From the NCBI GenBank assembly GCA_934129895.1, contig CAKOWY010000001.1, positions 186,001-250,000 of the forward strand: 64,000 nt of DNA. Direction: 5' to 3'. Position 1 is the stretch's first letter; each line of letters opens with the position of its first letter. Position numbers and translations under genes: made by a program. The notes beneath the pieces are model-generated. The model was not told the DNA's origin and did not search any database. It saw nothing but the letters and a program-made list of their open reading frames with translations. This stretch comes from an uncultured Clostridia bacterium (GTDB lineage: Bacteria > Bacillota > Clostridia > TANB77 > CAG-508). This document shows positions 54,082-63,040 of this stretch, one piece after another.

Positions 54082-54103
54082 AGTATCTTTCCTTTCTTTT
54101 TAT

Positions 54104-55309
54104 TTATTGGTTTTCTGTAGTATTTGTTTCTACATCATTTGTTTCTTTTTCTTTTGATTCTGATGCAATTTTGTCTGGATTTAATAAATATGTTAATGGA
54201 TCTACTGGTTTTCCATTTATTCTTATTTCAAAATGTGCATGTGGTCCTGTTGAATATCCTGTTGAACCTACTTTTAATACTTCATCTCCTGTTTTTACTT
54301 CATCCCCAACTTGCACCATTATTTCACTTCCATGTGCATATAATGTTTGTACTCCTCCTCCATGATCTATTATAACCATGTTTCCATAAGCAGTATTATA
54401 TGTTGCTTTTGTTACAACTCCATTTGCAGCAGCAACAAAGCTTGTTCCAATTCCTGCACTTACATCTATTCCAGTATGTAAGTTATATGCTCCTGTAATA
54501 GGGTGTACTCTCATTCCATAAAGTGATGTTAATGATGTATGACCTGGTATAGGCCATGTTAAAGCTCCTCCTGTGTAATCAGCTCCTAAACTGTTTAGTG
54601 CTAAAAGCTTTATTTCAGATTCTACTTCTGCTATTTGCTTGTTATAATCATCTATTTGTGCTTGTAATTGTAATTCTTCTTCTGATAATAATCCGTAATA
54701 ATATTCTCTTCTTGTTTTTGCATTTTTTACTATTTGTGATTTCTTTTGTTGCTCTTGTTTACTTACTATTAATTCTTCTCTTTTGCTTGATAAAGTTTGC
54801 TTTATTTCTTCAATTTTCTTTTTTTGTTCATCTGCTTGATCTAAAAGTTTTTTATCATATTTGTTTAATTCCTCAAGATAATAATATTTTGTAAGCATAT
54901 CTGTAACATTTTCAGATGCTATAAGTACTTCTATAAATTGTAAATTATCTGATTTATACATTTCTATTACTCTACTATCTATTAATTCTTGTAAATTGTC
55001 ATATTCCTCTTGAATTTTATTCAAATTATCTTCTGTTTTATTTATTTCTTCACTTAGTCCATTTACTTCTGTTGTTATTTTATCAAGTTCTTCTTGTGAT
55101 TGTGTTATTTCACTATCTAAATCTTGTATTTTTTGTAAGTATTCTGTTTTTTCATTTTGAACAACTTGTAATCTGTTATTTACTTCATTTAAATTTTGTG
55201 TTATTTGATTTGATTGTTCTTGTAATTCTTCAACTGTAGAGGCATAAGTACAAATACATAAAACACTTATAATTATAGTTAGTAATATTATTGTTATGTA
55301 TTTGTGCAT
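54104..55309 (-). CDS. PcsB/EnvC-like coiled-coil M23 peptidase, tandem paralogue
   Basis: 401 residues: signal peptide (about 1-23), coiled coil about 25-245, M23 domain with YNLHTGIDVSAGIG, LYAHGSEI and GPHAHFEIRINGKPVDP, all zinc-site residues kept. It ends in an acidic Thr/Asn/Glu tail that its paralogue lacks. Directly follows ftsX by 14 bases and precedes the second copy by 22, so duplication in tandem is clear. The better-placed FtsEX partner is this one. Confidence 0.92.
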   Translation of the reverse strand: MHKYITIILLTIIISVLCICTYASTVEELQEQSNQITQNLNEVNNRLQVVQNEKTEYLQKIQDLDSEITQSQEELDKITTEVNGLSEEINKTEDNLNKIQEEYDNLQELIDSRVIEMYKSDNLQFIEVLIASENVTDMLTKYYYLEELNKYDKKLLDQADEQKKKIEEIKQTLSSKREELIVSKQEQQKKSQIVKNAKTRREYYYGLLSEEELQLQAQIDDYNKQIAEVESEIKLLALNSLGADYTGGALTWPIPGHTSLTSLYGMRVHPITGAYNLHTGIDVSAGIGTSFVAAANGVVTKATYNTAYGNMVIIDHGGGVQTLYAHGSEIMVQVGDEVKTGDEVLKVGSTGYSTGPHAHFEIRINGKPVDPLTYLLNPDKIASESKEKETNDVETNTTENQ

Positions 55310-55323
55310 ATTTTCTCTCCTTT

Positions 55324-56217
55324 CTATACTTCTAAATATTTTCTCATTGATATTCCACTACCTATTGCTCCAATTCCAATTCCTAATCCTAAATATACTA
55401 ATAATATTAATTCAAAAATATCCTTAAATTCTATTAATTTTAAGTTTGCTAATTCAAAGAATACTTGACCTGATAATTGATTTGCAATTGCTGTATATGA
55501 AATTCCTATTATTGCTACTGATATTGCTCCTGCAAGTACACCTATAATCATACCTTCAACTAAAAATGGCCATCTAATAAAACTGTTGGTTGCTCCAACA
55601 TATTTCATTATTGATATTTCTTTTCTTCTTGCATGTACTGTTAATTTTATTGTATTTGATATAATTGCTGTTGATATTATAATTAATAATACTAAAATTA
55701 CCCATGTAACTACTTTTATACCTTTTGCTAATCTAATTATTTGATCTATTACTAAATTGCTTGAACGTATTTCATCTACATTTTCTATTTTTAAAATGTT
55801 TTGTTGAACTTCTTCATTTAATTCCAAATTTGTTAGTGTTACTTCGTAAGATGCTGGGAATATATTTCTTTCTATATATCCTTCAACCATTGAATCTCCT
55901 AGACGATCTCTCATCTTTTCAAGTGCTTCTTCTTTTGATATATATTTTGCATCTCTTACTCCATCTATCTGTAGTATTTCTTCTCCAACTCTTTCTATTT
56001 CTTCATCTGTTGCTGTATTTACTAAATATACACTTATTCCTTGTGCATCTTCGACACTTTTTACAAATGAGTTAATGTTTTCTCCAATAACAAAAAATAT
56101 TCCAAATATTAACATAGTTGCACACATTATCATTAGAGATGAAATTGTTGATTTTTTATTTTTGAATACATTTAATATTCCTTCTTTAAATAAATAACTT
56201 ATAACATTAAATCTCAC
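55324..56217 (-). CDS. ftsX: Cell-division protein FtsX
   Basis: 297 residues, four membrane segments and a large exterior loop between helices 1 and 2 (about 50-170, with AKYISKEEALEKMRDRLG). The C-terminal FtsX core has ISIMKYVGATNSFIRWPFLVEG. GTG at 56217 is chosen because the start MRFNVISYLFKEG matches FtsX families and AAAAGGTGGG lies at correct distance, whereas 56241 lies inside ftsE. It overlaps ftsE by 11 bases. Confidence 0.92.
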   Translation of the reverse strand: MRFNVISYLFKEGILNVFKNKKSTISSLMIMCATMLIFGIFFVIGENINSFVKSVEDAQGISVYLVNTATDEEIERVGEEILQIDGVRDAKYISKEEALEKMRDRLGDSMVEGYIERNIFPASYEVTLTNLELNEEVQQNILKIENVDEIRSSNLVIDQIIRLAKGIKVVTWVILVLLIIISTAIISNTIKLTVHARRKEISIMKYVGATNSFIRWPFLVEGMIIGVLAGAISVAIIGISYTAIANQLSGQVFFELANLKLIEFKDIFELILLVYLGLGIGIGAIGSGISMRKYLEV

Positions 56218-56893
56218 AATCGTACCCACCTTTTTTATCATCTTTTATTATTACGCCTTTTTCTATATGTATTACTCTCTTTTTCATTTGATCTACTATG
56301 TCTTTGGCGTGTGTTGCAACAACAACTGTTGTTCCTCTCATATTTATTTCGTTTAGTAAATTCATTATATCCCATGCTGTATCTGGGTCTAAGTTTCCTG
56401 TTGGCTCATCTGCTATTATCATTGTAGGATTATTTACTAAAGCTCTTGCTAATGCTACTCTTTGTTGCTCTCCTCCTGATAATTCATTTGGATACATTTT
56501 GGCTTTACCACTTAATCCAACTAGTGATAATACCATTGGTACCTGTCTACGGATGTGTCTTGGTGTTGCTTTTACTATATACATTGCAAACGCTACATTT
56601 TCATACACTGTTTTGTCTGGTAATAATCTGAAGTCTTGGAATACTATTCCCATACTTCTTCTTAAAAATGGAACTCTACTTTGTTTTAAAAATGTTGTGT
56701 CTCTTCCATTTATTATTATGCTTCCTGTTGTTGGTTCTTCTTCTTTTAAAATTAATTTTATAAGAGTTGATTTTCCACTTCCAGAAGAACCTACTAAAAA
56801 GGCAAATTCTCCTTTGTCTATTCTAAAACTGGCATTTTTAACTGCTTCTGTTCCTGTTCCATATTTTTTACAGACATTTTTAAATTCTATCAT
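56207..56893 (-). CDS. ftsE: Cell-division ATP-binding protein FtsE
   Basis: 228 residues with a complete ABC ATPase: Walker A GSSGSGKSTL, Q-loop FQDFRLL, signature LSGGEQQRVALARAL, Walker B MIIADEPTGNLD, switch His in VVVATHAKD. Pairs with FtsX to drive wall hydrolases at division or sporulation. ATG at 56893 is supported by GAAGGGG. First gene of the five-gene operon. Confidence 0.95.
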   Translation of the reverse strand: MIEFKNVCKKYGTGTEAVKNASFRIDKGEFAFLVGSSGSGKSTLIKLILKEEEPTTGSIIINGRDTTFLKQSRVPFLRRSMGIVFQDFRLLPDKTVYENVAFAMYIVKATPRHIRRQVPMVLSLVGLSGKAKMYPNELSGGEQQRVALARALVNNPTMIIADEPTGNLDPDTAWDIMNLLNEINMRGTTVVVATHAKDIVDQMKKRVIHIEKGVIIKDDKKGGYDCEI

Positions 56894-56949
56894 TTTTATT
56901 TCCCCTTCGGTCATTTTTTTAATTTATTCTTACGTTTTTATTCACATTT

Positions 56950-56978
56950 ATCATATCAATAATATACTTTTTTTGCAA
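56950..56978 (-). promoter_or_regulatory. Promoter of the ftsEX operon
   Basis: Minus-strand TTGCAA (56973-56978), 17-base spacer, TATGAT (56950-56955), about 57 bases before ftsE. Confidence 0.6.
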
Positions 56979-56983
56979 TAGTT

Positions 56984-57017
56984 AAGGGACAAAGTTTTTG
57001 TAAATTATTGTCCCCTT
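56984..57017 (-). terminator. Possible terminator between the GT2 gene and ftsE
   Basis: Hairpin AAGGGACAA (56984-56992) with TTGTCCCcTT (57008-57017, one bulge). No clear T run follows on the minus strand, so function is uncertain. Confidence 0.4.
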
Positions 57018-57059
57018 TTCTATGTTTTTCTCTCATTTGTAAATTTTTTGTGATTTTTT

Positions 57060-58049
57060 TTATCTTTTTCCAAATAACTTTAAAATTTTGTATCTTATTG
57101 AAAATATTATACTTGTTAAAAATGGTAAATTTAATATTGCAAAATTTTCTATAAAATACATAAATGTTTCTGTGTTATATAGTTTGTAAAATATTTTCCA
57201 TCCTCTAAAGTTAAAATATTTTTTATTTTTTAACATTTTAAAATATTCTAATGCTTTTTTATTTTGTTCTTTTAAATTGTCAGGAAATACTTGCTCATTT
57301 TCTACATAACTACTAAATATTCCTATTTTTACATCTAAAAACAAGTTTCTTACTTGTTCTAGCTTTTTATATTTATATGATTGTTTTACTATTCCTATTT
57401 GATTATTTCCATGTTGCCTATATTTAATATATGTTTCTTCTAAACACCCTAGTTTTCCATTTAAAGCTACAACTAATCCAATCCAATAATCATGAACCAT
57501 ATATTTAGAGTTTTTTGGCAATGGTAAAATTTTATCTATAAATTCTTTTTTTGAAAGAATTGTACATCCTGTAATACAATTATATAAATATTGTAATCTA
57601 TAATCTCCAATATATTTTTTTATTTTTCTATCAATTTTCATATATTTGTTAAATGATTTATATATTGTTTTTAAGTTTTCATCAACAACTTCTAAGTCTC
57701 CGAATACTAAATCAAGATTTTCTTTTTCTAGTTTTGCTACAGATTTTTCTATTTTTTCTTTTTCCCATACATCATCTTGATCTGAAAGCATATATAATTC
57801 ATTTGAAACTTTTTTTAGTAAAAATTCAAAATTTCTTATATATCCAAGATTTTGTTCTTGATAATATATAGTTACATTTTCACGTCTTTCATATCTTTTT
57901 AATATTTTTCTTGTTTGGTCTGTTGAACAATCATCTGAAATAATCAAATGTATATTTTTATATGTTTGATTTAAAATACTTTCTATCTGTTGTTTTAAGT
58001 ACTTTTCACCATTATATGTTGCTAATAAAACATCTACTTGTTTTCTCAT
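57060..58049 (-). CDS. GT2-family glycosyltransferase (rhamnosyltransferase-like)
   Basis: 329 residues, GT-A fold: DVLLATYNGEKYLKQQIESIL at the start, HLIISDDCSTDQT, MLSDQDDVWEKEKI as the DxD-like metal site, VHDYWIGLVVALNG later. The SDQDD motif and size match wall rhamnosyltransferases. A C-terminal amphipathic/hydrophobic end (LNLPFLTSIIFSIRY) may bind membrane. Stands alone, away from the main polysaccharide cluster. Confidence 0.88.
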   Translation of the reverse strand: MRKQVDVLLATYNGEKYLKQQIESILNQTYKNIHLIISDDCSTDQTRKILKRYERRENVTIYYQEQNLGYIRNFEFLLKKVSNELYMLSDQDDVWEKEKIEKSVAKLEKENLDLVFGDLEVVDENLKTIYKSFNKYMKIDRKIKKYIGDYRLQYLYNCITGCTILSKKEFIDKILPLPKNSKYMVHDYWIGLVVALNGKLGCLEETYIKYRQHGNNQIGIVKQSYKYKKLEQVRNLFLDVKIGIFSSYVENEQVFPDNLKEQNKKALEYFKMLKNKKYFNFRGWKIFYKLYNTETFMYFIENFAILNLPFLTSIIFSIRYKILKLFGKR

Positions 58050-58097
58050 TTTTTCTTGCCTCTTCCTTTACTTTTATTTCTCCATCGATTTTTTATG

Positions 58098-58125
58098 ATT
58101 ATATCATAATATATGTTTTTTTCAA
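58098..58125 (-). promoter_or_regulatory. Promoter of the GT2 gene
   Basis: Minus-strand TTGAAA (58120-58125), 16-base spacer, perfect TATAAT (58098-58103). It diverges from the promoter of the plus-strand gene. Confidence 0.6.
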
Positions 58126-58168
58126 TATTTTTTGACAAAACTCATAGCAAAATAAATTTATAATTCAC

Positions 58169-58197
58169 TTGATTTTCGTAAATAATATTGATACAAT
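58169..58197 (+). promoter_or_regulatory. Promoter of the plus-strand dehydrogenase gene
   Basis: TTGATT (58169-58174), 17-base spacer, TACAAT (58192-58197). A perfect TTGACA at 58132 has its TATAAT at an unfavourable 21 bases. Confidence 0.5.
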
Positions 58198-58271
58198 GTT
58201 TTTGCACAATGACATTACTTAATTTTAAAATTTACATGAGCCAATATTGGCCAGAAAAGGAGGTCTTTCTT

Positions 58272-59348
58272 ATGGAAAGAAAAGTAAAAGTAGTTCAATA
58301 TGGTGTAGGCAAAATGAGTTTATATACAATGAGATATGTATATGAAAAAGGTGGAGAAATTGTAGGAGCTGTAGATGTAAATCCAAAAGTAATCGGAAAA
58401 GATATTGGGGAAATATTAGGTACAGAAAACAAAGGCGTAGTTGTTGTAAGTGCTGAAAATGCAAGACAAATGCTAGAAGAAACAAGACCAGATATTGTAA
58501 TTGTTACAACAATGAGTTTAATAAAAGACTTAGAAAACCCATTAATGCTATGTGCAGAATTAGGATTAAATGCAATAACAACATGTGAAGAAGCATTTTA
58601 CCCAGAAAATTCAAACCCTGTATTAACAGAAAAAATTGATAAACTTGCAAAAGAAAATAATTGTACAATTACTGGAAGTGGATATCAAGATATTTATTGG
58701 GGACAATTAATTTCTTCAATAGCTGGTTCAACACAAAAAATAACAAAAATTAAAGGAAGTTCAAGCTATAATGTTGAAGAATATGGTATTGCTTTAGCTA
58801 AAGCTCATGGAGCTGGACTAACTCTTGAAGATTTTGATAAAGAAGTTGCTTCTGTTGATAGAATTAGTGATGAAGATAGACAAAAAATTATAGAAAGTGG
58901 TGAATATTTACCTTCTTACATGTGGAATGTTAATGGTTGGTTATGTGAGAAATTAGGTTTAACAGTTAAATCTCAAAGACAAAAATGCGTACCTCAAACT
59001 TATAAAGAAGATTTATATTCTTCTACATTAGGAATGACTGTTAAAGCTGGTGATGCAACAGGAATGAGTGCTGTAGTTACAACAGAAACTGAAGAAGGAA
59101 TTACAATTGAAAGTGAATGTATTGGTAAAGTTTATGCTCCAGATGAATTTGATAAAAATGAATGGACTATTTATGGTGAACCAGATACAACTATAGTTGT
59201 TGCAAAACCTGCTACTGTTGAATTAACATGTGCTTCTATTGTAAATAGAATTCCTGATGTAATAAATTCTAAACCAGGATATGTTCCTACTTGCGAATTT
59301 GGGGAATTAAATTTCAAAATAAAACCATTAAATGAATATGTTAAATAA
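58272..59348 (+). CDS. 2,4-diaminopentanoate dehydrogenase-like NAD(P)-dependent oxidoreductase
   Basis: 358 residues, Rossmann start KVKVVQYGVGKMSLYTMRYV, EIVGAVDVNPKVIGKDIGEILG and DIVIVTTMSLIKD, as in dihydrodipicolinate-reductase-like dehydrogenases. The closest recalled match is 2,4-diaminopentanoate dehydrogenase of clostridial ornithine fermentation, which oxidatively deaminates at C4. Other ornithine-pathway genes are absent here. ATG at 58272 is supported by AAGGAGG eight bases upstream. Second plus-strand gene. Confidence 0.7.
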   Translation: MERKVKVVQYGVGKMSLYTMRYVYEKGGEIVGAVDVNPKVIGKDIGEILGTENKGVVVVSAENARQMLEETRPDIVIVTTMSLIKDLENPLMLCAELGLNAITTCEEAFYPENSNPVLTEKIDKLAKENNCTITGSGYQDIYWGQLISSIAGSTQKITKIKGSSSYNVEEYGIALAKAHGAGLTLEDFDKEVASVDRISDEDRQKIIESGEYLPSYMWNVNGWLCEKLGLTVKSQRQKCVPQTYKEDLYSSTLGMTVKAGDATGMSAVVTTETEEGITIESECIGKVYAPDEFDKNEWTIYGEPDTTIVVAKPATVELTCASIVNRIPDVINSKPGYVPTCEFGELNFKIKPLNEYVK

Positions 59349-59359
59349 TAATTAATATA

Positions 59360-59398
59360 AAAAATCAATGTAGAAAATCTACATTGATTTTTATTTTT
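59360..59398 (+). terminator. Bidirectional terminator after the dehydrogenase
   Basis: Thirteen-pair stem 59362-59374/59378-59390 with a three-base loop and TTTATTTTT after. It sits between converging genes. Confidence 0.85.
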
Positions 59399-59828
59399 CC
59401 ATAACTATTGTTACAGGTCCATCATTTAATAATTCTACTTTCATATCTGCTCCAAATATTCCTTTTTGTACTTCTATATTTTTCTTCATACATTCATTGC
59501 AAAAGTATTCATAAAGTGGAATTGCTTCTTCTGGACGAGCAGCCTCTATAAATGACGGTCTATTTCCATCTGAACAATTTGCATATAAAGTAAATTGTGA
59601 TACTATTAATAATTTTCCTTTTACATCATTTAAGCTTTTATTCATTTTCCCATTTTCATCTGAAAAAACTCTTAAATTACACAATTTTTTTACTAAATAA
59701 TCTGTTTGTTCTTTAGTATCTCCTATTTTTATTCCTATTAATACTAAAAAACCTTCATCAATTTTTCCGACTGTTTGTCCATCTACTTTTACTTCTGCTT
59801 TTTTTACTCTTTGTATAACTAATTTCAT
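59391..59828 (-). CDS. dtd: D-aminoacyl-tRNA deacylase
   Basis: 145 residues, MKLVIQRVKKAEVKVDG start, catalytic SQFTLYANC and the chirality-proofreading NDGPVTIVMEK near the end. It hydrolyses D-amino acids off tRNA. The family motif is usually NGPVT; here an extra Asp reads NDGPVT, which is common in Firmicutes. It follows the DHHW gene by 20 bases. Confidence 0.95.
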   Translation of the reverse strand: MKLVIQRVKKAEVKVDGQTVGKIDEGFLVLIGIKIGDTKEQTDYLVKKLCNLRVFSDENGKMNKSLNDVKGKLLIVSQFTLYANCSDGNRPSFIEAARPEEAIPLYEYFCNECMKKNIEVQKGIFGADMKVELLNDGPVTIVMEK

Positions 59829-59848
59829 TTTCTCCCCACCTTGTTTTG

Positions 59849-60937
59849 TTATTTTAATGTTGTACTATTATTTATTAATAGTGTACTATATACAAATAAT
59901 ATATCTTGATTTGAAAATTCTACATATTTATCTAATATTTGTGATGATATATATCTCGTATCTATTAATGTTATTTTACTATATCCTTCAATTAATAATG
60001 GAATCAAACTACTTGCATACGAATCTCTAAATACTATTAATTCTTTTCCATTTTCATTTTGAGGATTTTCTATTGAAATTAATGGAACTGAACCTGATAG
60101 ATATATGTCATATTTATCAACTGAATTTATTTTATCCATATTATATATTGATGTATACTCTTCTTTTTCATAATTATATACTTTACAATTTTCAAGAATT
60201 GAATTTGTAAGAACCTTTATTTTATCTTTTTCATTACTAATGGCTAATCTTCCTGAATATACTCCATTAAATTCTGTTATTGTTTTTTCTTCATATTGTT
60301 GTTGTAATTCTATATTCATTTCTTGTCCAATTTTTTTTGCAACATTTATTAAGTTTTCTTGTTTCCAATGCGAATCTGTTTTGTAATAATCATCTAATTT
60401 TAATATATCAAATATATTTATGTATTTGCCAAATTGCAAATTTTCATTCATTTCTTTTTCTAGTTTTTCATAATCTATCTTTAAGTTTCCATTATCTACA
60501 AAATAATTTTTATCTGGTATTATTGAATAATAAATATTATTATCTTCTGTTAAATATTTTTCTTTTATTTGATTTATCTTATTTGCAATGTTTAAAATTG
60601 ATTTTTCATTTATTGGATATATCTGTTCTATTAAATATCCTTTATATTCATATAAATTATTATAATCTTTTTTATTTAATACTTTTAATTCTGTATTTAC
60701 TTTTATTTTTCTAAATTCTTCTCTTTTCCAAAATTGATCCATTGTATATTTTTCAAATTTTTCAAAAAAGGTTCCATCAAATAATTTTGATATTGTAAAT
60801 TCAGGAAATTGTTCTAGTTTTCTTCTTTCTGATATAGATATTTGTGTGTCTTTTTTTATAATGTTTATAAAAAATGGTATTATAATAATTATTAAAAATA
60901 CTATTGTTATTATTATATTTTTTATTTTTTCTGACAT
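59849..60937 (-). CDS. DHHW-family (AlgJ/AlgX-like) protein
   Basis: 362 residues with one N-terminal anchor (about 8-27), then an exterior domain with SERRKLEQFPEF, KTDSHWKQENLINVA (the family D-x-H motif appears as DSHW) and a late catalytic-like VFRDSYASSLIPLL. In related systems it works with an MBOAT enzyme to O-acetylate exported glycans. The MBOAT gene lies 12 bases upstream. Confidence 0.88.
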   Translation of the reverse strand: MSEKIKNIIITIVFLIIIIIPFFINIIKKDTQISISERRKLEQFPEFTISKLFDGTFFEKFEKYTMDQFWKREEFRKIKVNTELKVLNKKDYNNLYEYKGYLIEQIYPINEKSILNIANKINQIKEKYLTEDNNIYYSIIPDKNYFVDNGNLKIDYEKLEKEMNENLQFGKYINIFDILKLDDYYKTDSHWKQENLINVAKKIGQEMNIELQQQYEEKTITEFNGVYSGRLAISNEKDKIKVLTNSILENCKVYNYEKEEYTSIYNMDKINSVDKYDIYLSGSVPLISIENPQNENGKELIVFRDSYASSLIPLLIEGYSKITLIDTRYISSQILDKYVEFSNQDILFVYSTLLINNSTTLK

Positions 60938-60949
60938 ATTTCCTCCTTT

Positions 60950-62341
60950 TTAAAATCTAAAATATAAAAATGGATTATATGAATTATCAACTGAGTAAGC
61001 TGTAACTACAACTAATAACACAATTATAATTAATGGTTCTAAAAGATTTATTATTTTGTCAAAAGTTGGTTTACTTTTTAATTTGATTATTATATTTTTT
61101 ACTATTGGTGTAGCTCCAATTATAGCTATTACTATTATACTCAAATAGCTTTTTAAATAATAGATTGTGTAATTATTTATAATTGGTTCACCATTTATTC
61201 CAAATAATCCTATAATATTTGTCCAAGCTTCTTGCATATTATTAGAATTGAATATTATAAAACTTATCATTACTATAAATATTATATATACTCTTTTTAA
61301 AATGTTAGGTAATTTTTCTATATATTTTCCAAGCCACAATTTTTCTATAAGTAATATTATTCCAAATAATAATCCCCATATAACAAAGTTCCAACTTGCA
61401 CCATGCCATATTCCAGTTAATGCCCATACTATTAATATATTTCTTATTAATTTCTTTGTTCCTTCTCTACTTCCTCCTAATGGAATATAAACATAATCTT
61501 TAAACCATGTTCCCAATGATATATGCCATCTTCTCCAAAATTCTGTTATACTCTTTGAAATATATGGATAATTAAAGTTTTCTAAGAAATGGAATCCAAA
61601 TATTCTTCCTAATCCTATTGCCATATCTGAATATGCTGAAAAATCAAAATATATTTGTAACATATATCCTATAGCAAACATCCAATAAAATATTACACTT
61701 TTTTCATCTGTATTACTAAATTTTTGACATAATTCGCCTAACTGATTTGCTATTATAACTTTTTTTGCTAATCCAAAAGTAAATCTTCTTACTCCATTAG
61801 AAAAGTTTTCAAAACTATGTGTTCTGTTATCTAGTTCTTTTTCTATTGTTTCATATCTTACAATCGGACCTGCTATTAATTGTGGAAATAATGATACATA
61901 AGTTGCTAATTTTAATAAATTCTTTTGAACTTTTACTTTTCCTTTATAAACATCTATTTCATAACTTATTATTTGAAATGTATAAAATGATATTCCAATT
62001 GGTAATGCAAGTCGTAATAAATCCAAATTTAAATTAAAAATATTGTTCAAATTTGTTATTATAAAATCTGTATATTTAAATATACATAATAATATTATAT
62101 GTATTGAAACAGTTACTATTAATATGCTTTTATTTTTATTTTTTCCTATTAATATTCCACCAACATAAGCAACTAATATTTCTGCTATCATTAAAAATGT
62201 ATATTTTGGTTCTCCATAAAAATAAAATATCATAGATGCTAGTAATAATACTACATTTTTTAATTTTTTGGGTACTATAAAATATGCTATTATTACTATT
62301 GGCAAAAAATAATATATAAAACTAATATTTGTAAATAGCAT
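60950..62341 (-). CDS. MBOAT-family membrane O-acyltransferase (AlgI/DltB-like)
   Basis: 463 residues, about eleven hydrophobic segments. Marks: ISFYTFQIISYEIDVYKG, SITEFWRRWHISLGTWFKDYVYIPLGGSR and the catalytic His in WHGASWNFVIWG. Probably transfers acyl groups across the membrane to the DHHW partner. Preceded by a hairpin, so expression may be partly by readthrough from the DUF4358-like gene. Confidence 0.93.
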   Translation of the reverse strand: MLFTNISFIYYFLPIVIIAYFIVPKKLKNVVLLLASMIFYFYGEPKYTFLMIAEILVAYVGGILIGKNKNKSILIVTVSIHIILLCIFKYTDFIITNLNNIFNLNLDLLRLALPIGISFYTFQIISYEIDVYKGKVKVQKNLLKLATYVSLFPQLIAGPIVRYETIEKELDNRTHSFENFSNGVRRFTFGLAKKVIIANQLGELCQKFSNTDEKSVIFYWMFAIGYMLQIYFDFSAYSDMAIGLGRIFGFHFLENFNYPYISKSITEFWRRWHISLGTWFKDYVYIPLGGSREGTKKLIRNILIVWALTGIWHGASWNFVIWGLLFGIILLIEKLWLGKYIEKLPNILKRVYIIFIVMISFIIFNSNNMQEAWTNIIGLFGINGEPIINNYTIYYLKSYLSIIVIAIIGATPIVKNIIIKLKSKPTFDKIINLLEPLIIIVLLVVVTAYSVDNSYNPFLYFRF

Positions 62342-62351
62342 TTTTCCTCCT

Positions 62352-62392
62352 ACTAAACAAAGCTTCCAAAAATTTGGAAGCTTTGTTTTTTA
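62352..62392 (-). terminator. Hairpin between DUF4358-like and MBOAT genes
   Basis: Sixteen-base arms 62355-62370 and 62373-62388 after the first gene's stop. The minus-strand tail TTTGTTTAG is a weak T run, so it may act as a partial attenuator. Confidence 0.55.
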
Positions 62393-62974
62393 TTATTGTA
62401 CTATCATTTCTGGTGGAAGTTCTCCTCCATCTTCACCTGTTTTTTCTAATTCTTTTCCGACTTCATTATTTACATATTTTTTAAATTCTGTATAAGTTGT
62501 TTTTGCCCAATCTTCATCTGACATTACAAAAAATATTACATTACCATTATTTGTCATATATAATTTTTCTGCAGAAACACAAATCCATTTACTCATATTT
62601 ATGTTATCTAATATTTCTTGTTTTGTTTTTTCTACATCTGTTCCGTCTTTTACTTTTACTGCAACTGCAGAATATGCTTGTGAACTCATTAATGGTTCTA
62701 ATACAACTACTTTTTCTACATTTTCTGTTGATTTTAATCCTGTAAACATTTCTACTTGATCTGCATCTGTTGCATCAATTTCTGTTACTTCTAATGAAGG
62801 TAATCCTTCTTTAGCTCTTGAATAAACTGTATTCATCATGTTTTTCATATCTTGAACTGTTTCTATTCTTCCTACATTTGATGAATTTTTGTTTTTTACA
62901 GCAATAACTGTAAATACAGCTACTATTGCGACAATAACTACAACTGCAATTATTATTGGCATTTGCTTTTTCAT
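62393..62974 (-). CDS. DUF4358-like membrane-anchored protein
   Basis: 193 residues with an N-terminal anchor (about 6-26), then a DUF4358-like region (LEVTEIDATDADQVEMF, SSQAYSAVAVKVKDGTDVEKTKQEILD) and an acidic tail. DUF4358 proteins are often found next to MBOAT and DHHW genes, which agrees with this position. Family assignment is by pattern and context only. Confidence 0.6.
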   Translation of the reverse strand: MKKQMPIIIAVVVIVAIVAVFTVIAVKNKNSSNVGRIETVQDMKNMMNTVYSRAKEGLPSLEVTEIDATDADQVEMFTGLKSTENVEKVVVLEPLMSSQAYSAVAVKVKDGTDVEKTKQEILDNINMSKWICVSAEKLYMTNNGNVIFFVMSDEDWAKTTYTEFKKYVNNEVGKELEKTGEDGGELPPEMIVQ

Positions 62975-63003
62975 AATTTTCCTCCTTATTTTATACTATA
63001 ATC

Positions 63004-63031
63004 ATTATATAGTATAATATTTTTTTGTCAA
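63004..63031 (-). promoter_or_regulatory. Promoter of the DUF4358-MBOAT-DHHW-dtd operon
   Basis: Minus-strand perfect TTGACA (63026-63031), 16-base spacer, perfect TATAAT (63004-63009). Confidence 0.75.
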
Positions 63032-63040
63032 TGGATTTTA

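Noticed and set aside
58132..58164. TTGACA/TATAAT pair for the plus-strand dehydrogenase
   Set aside because: Spacing is 21 bases, outside the usual 16-18; the pair at 58169-58197 is better.
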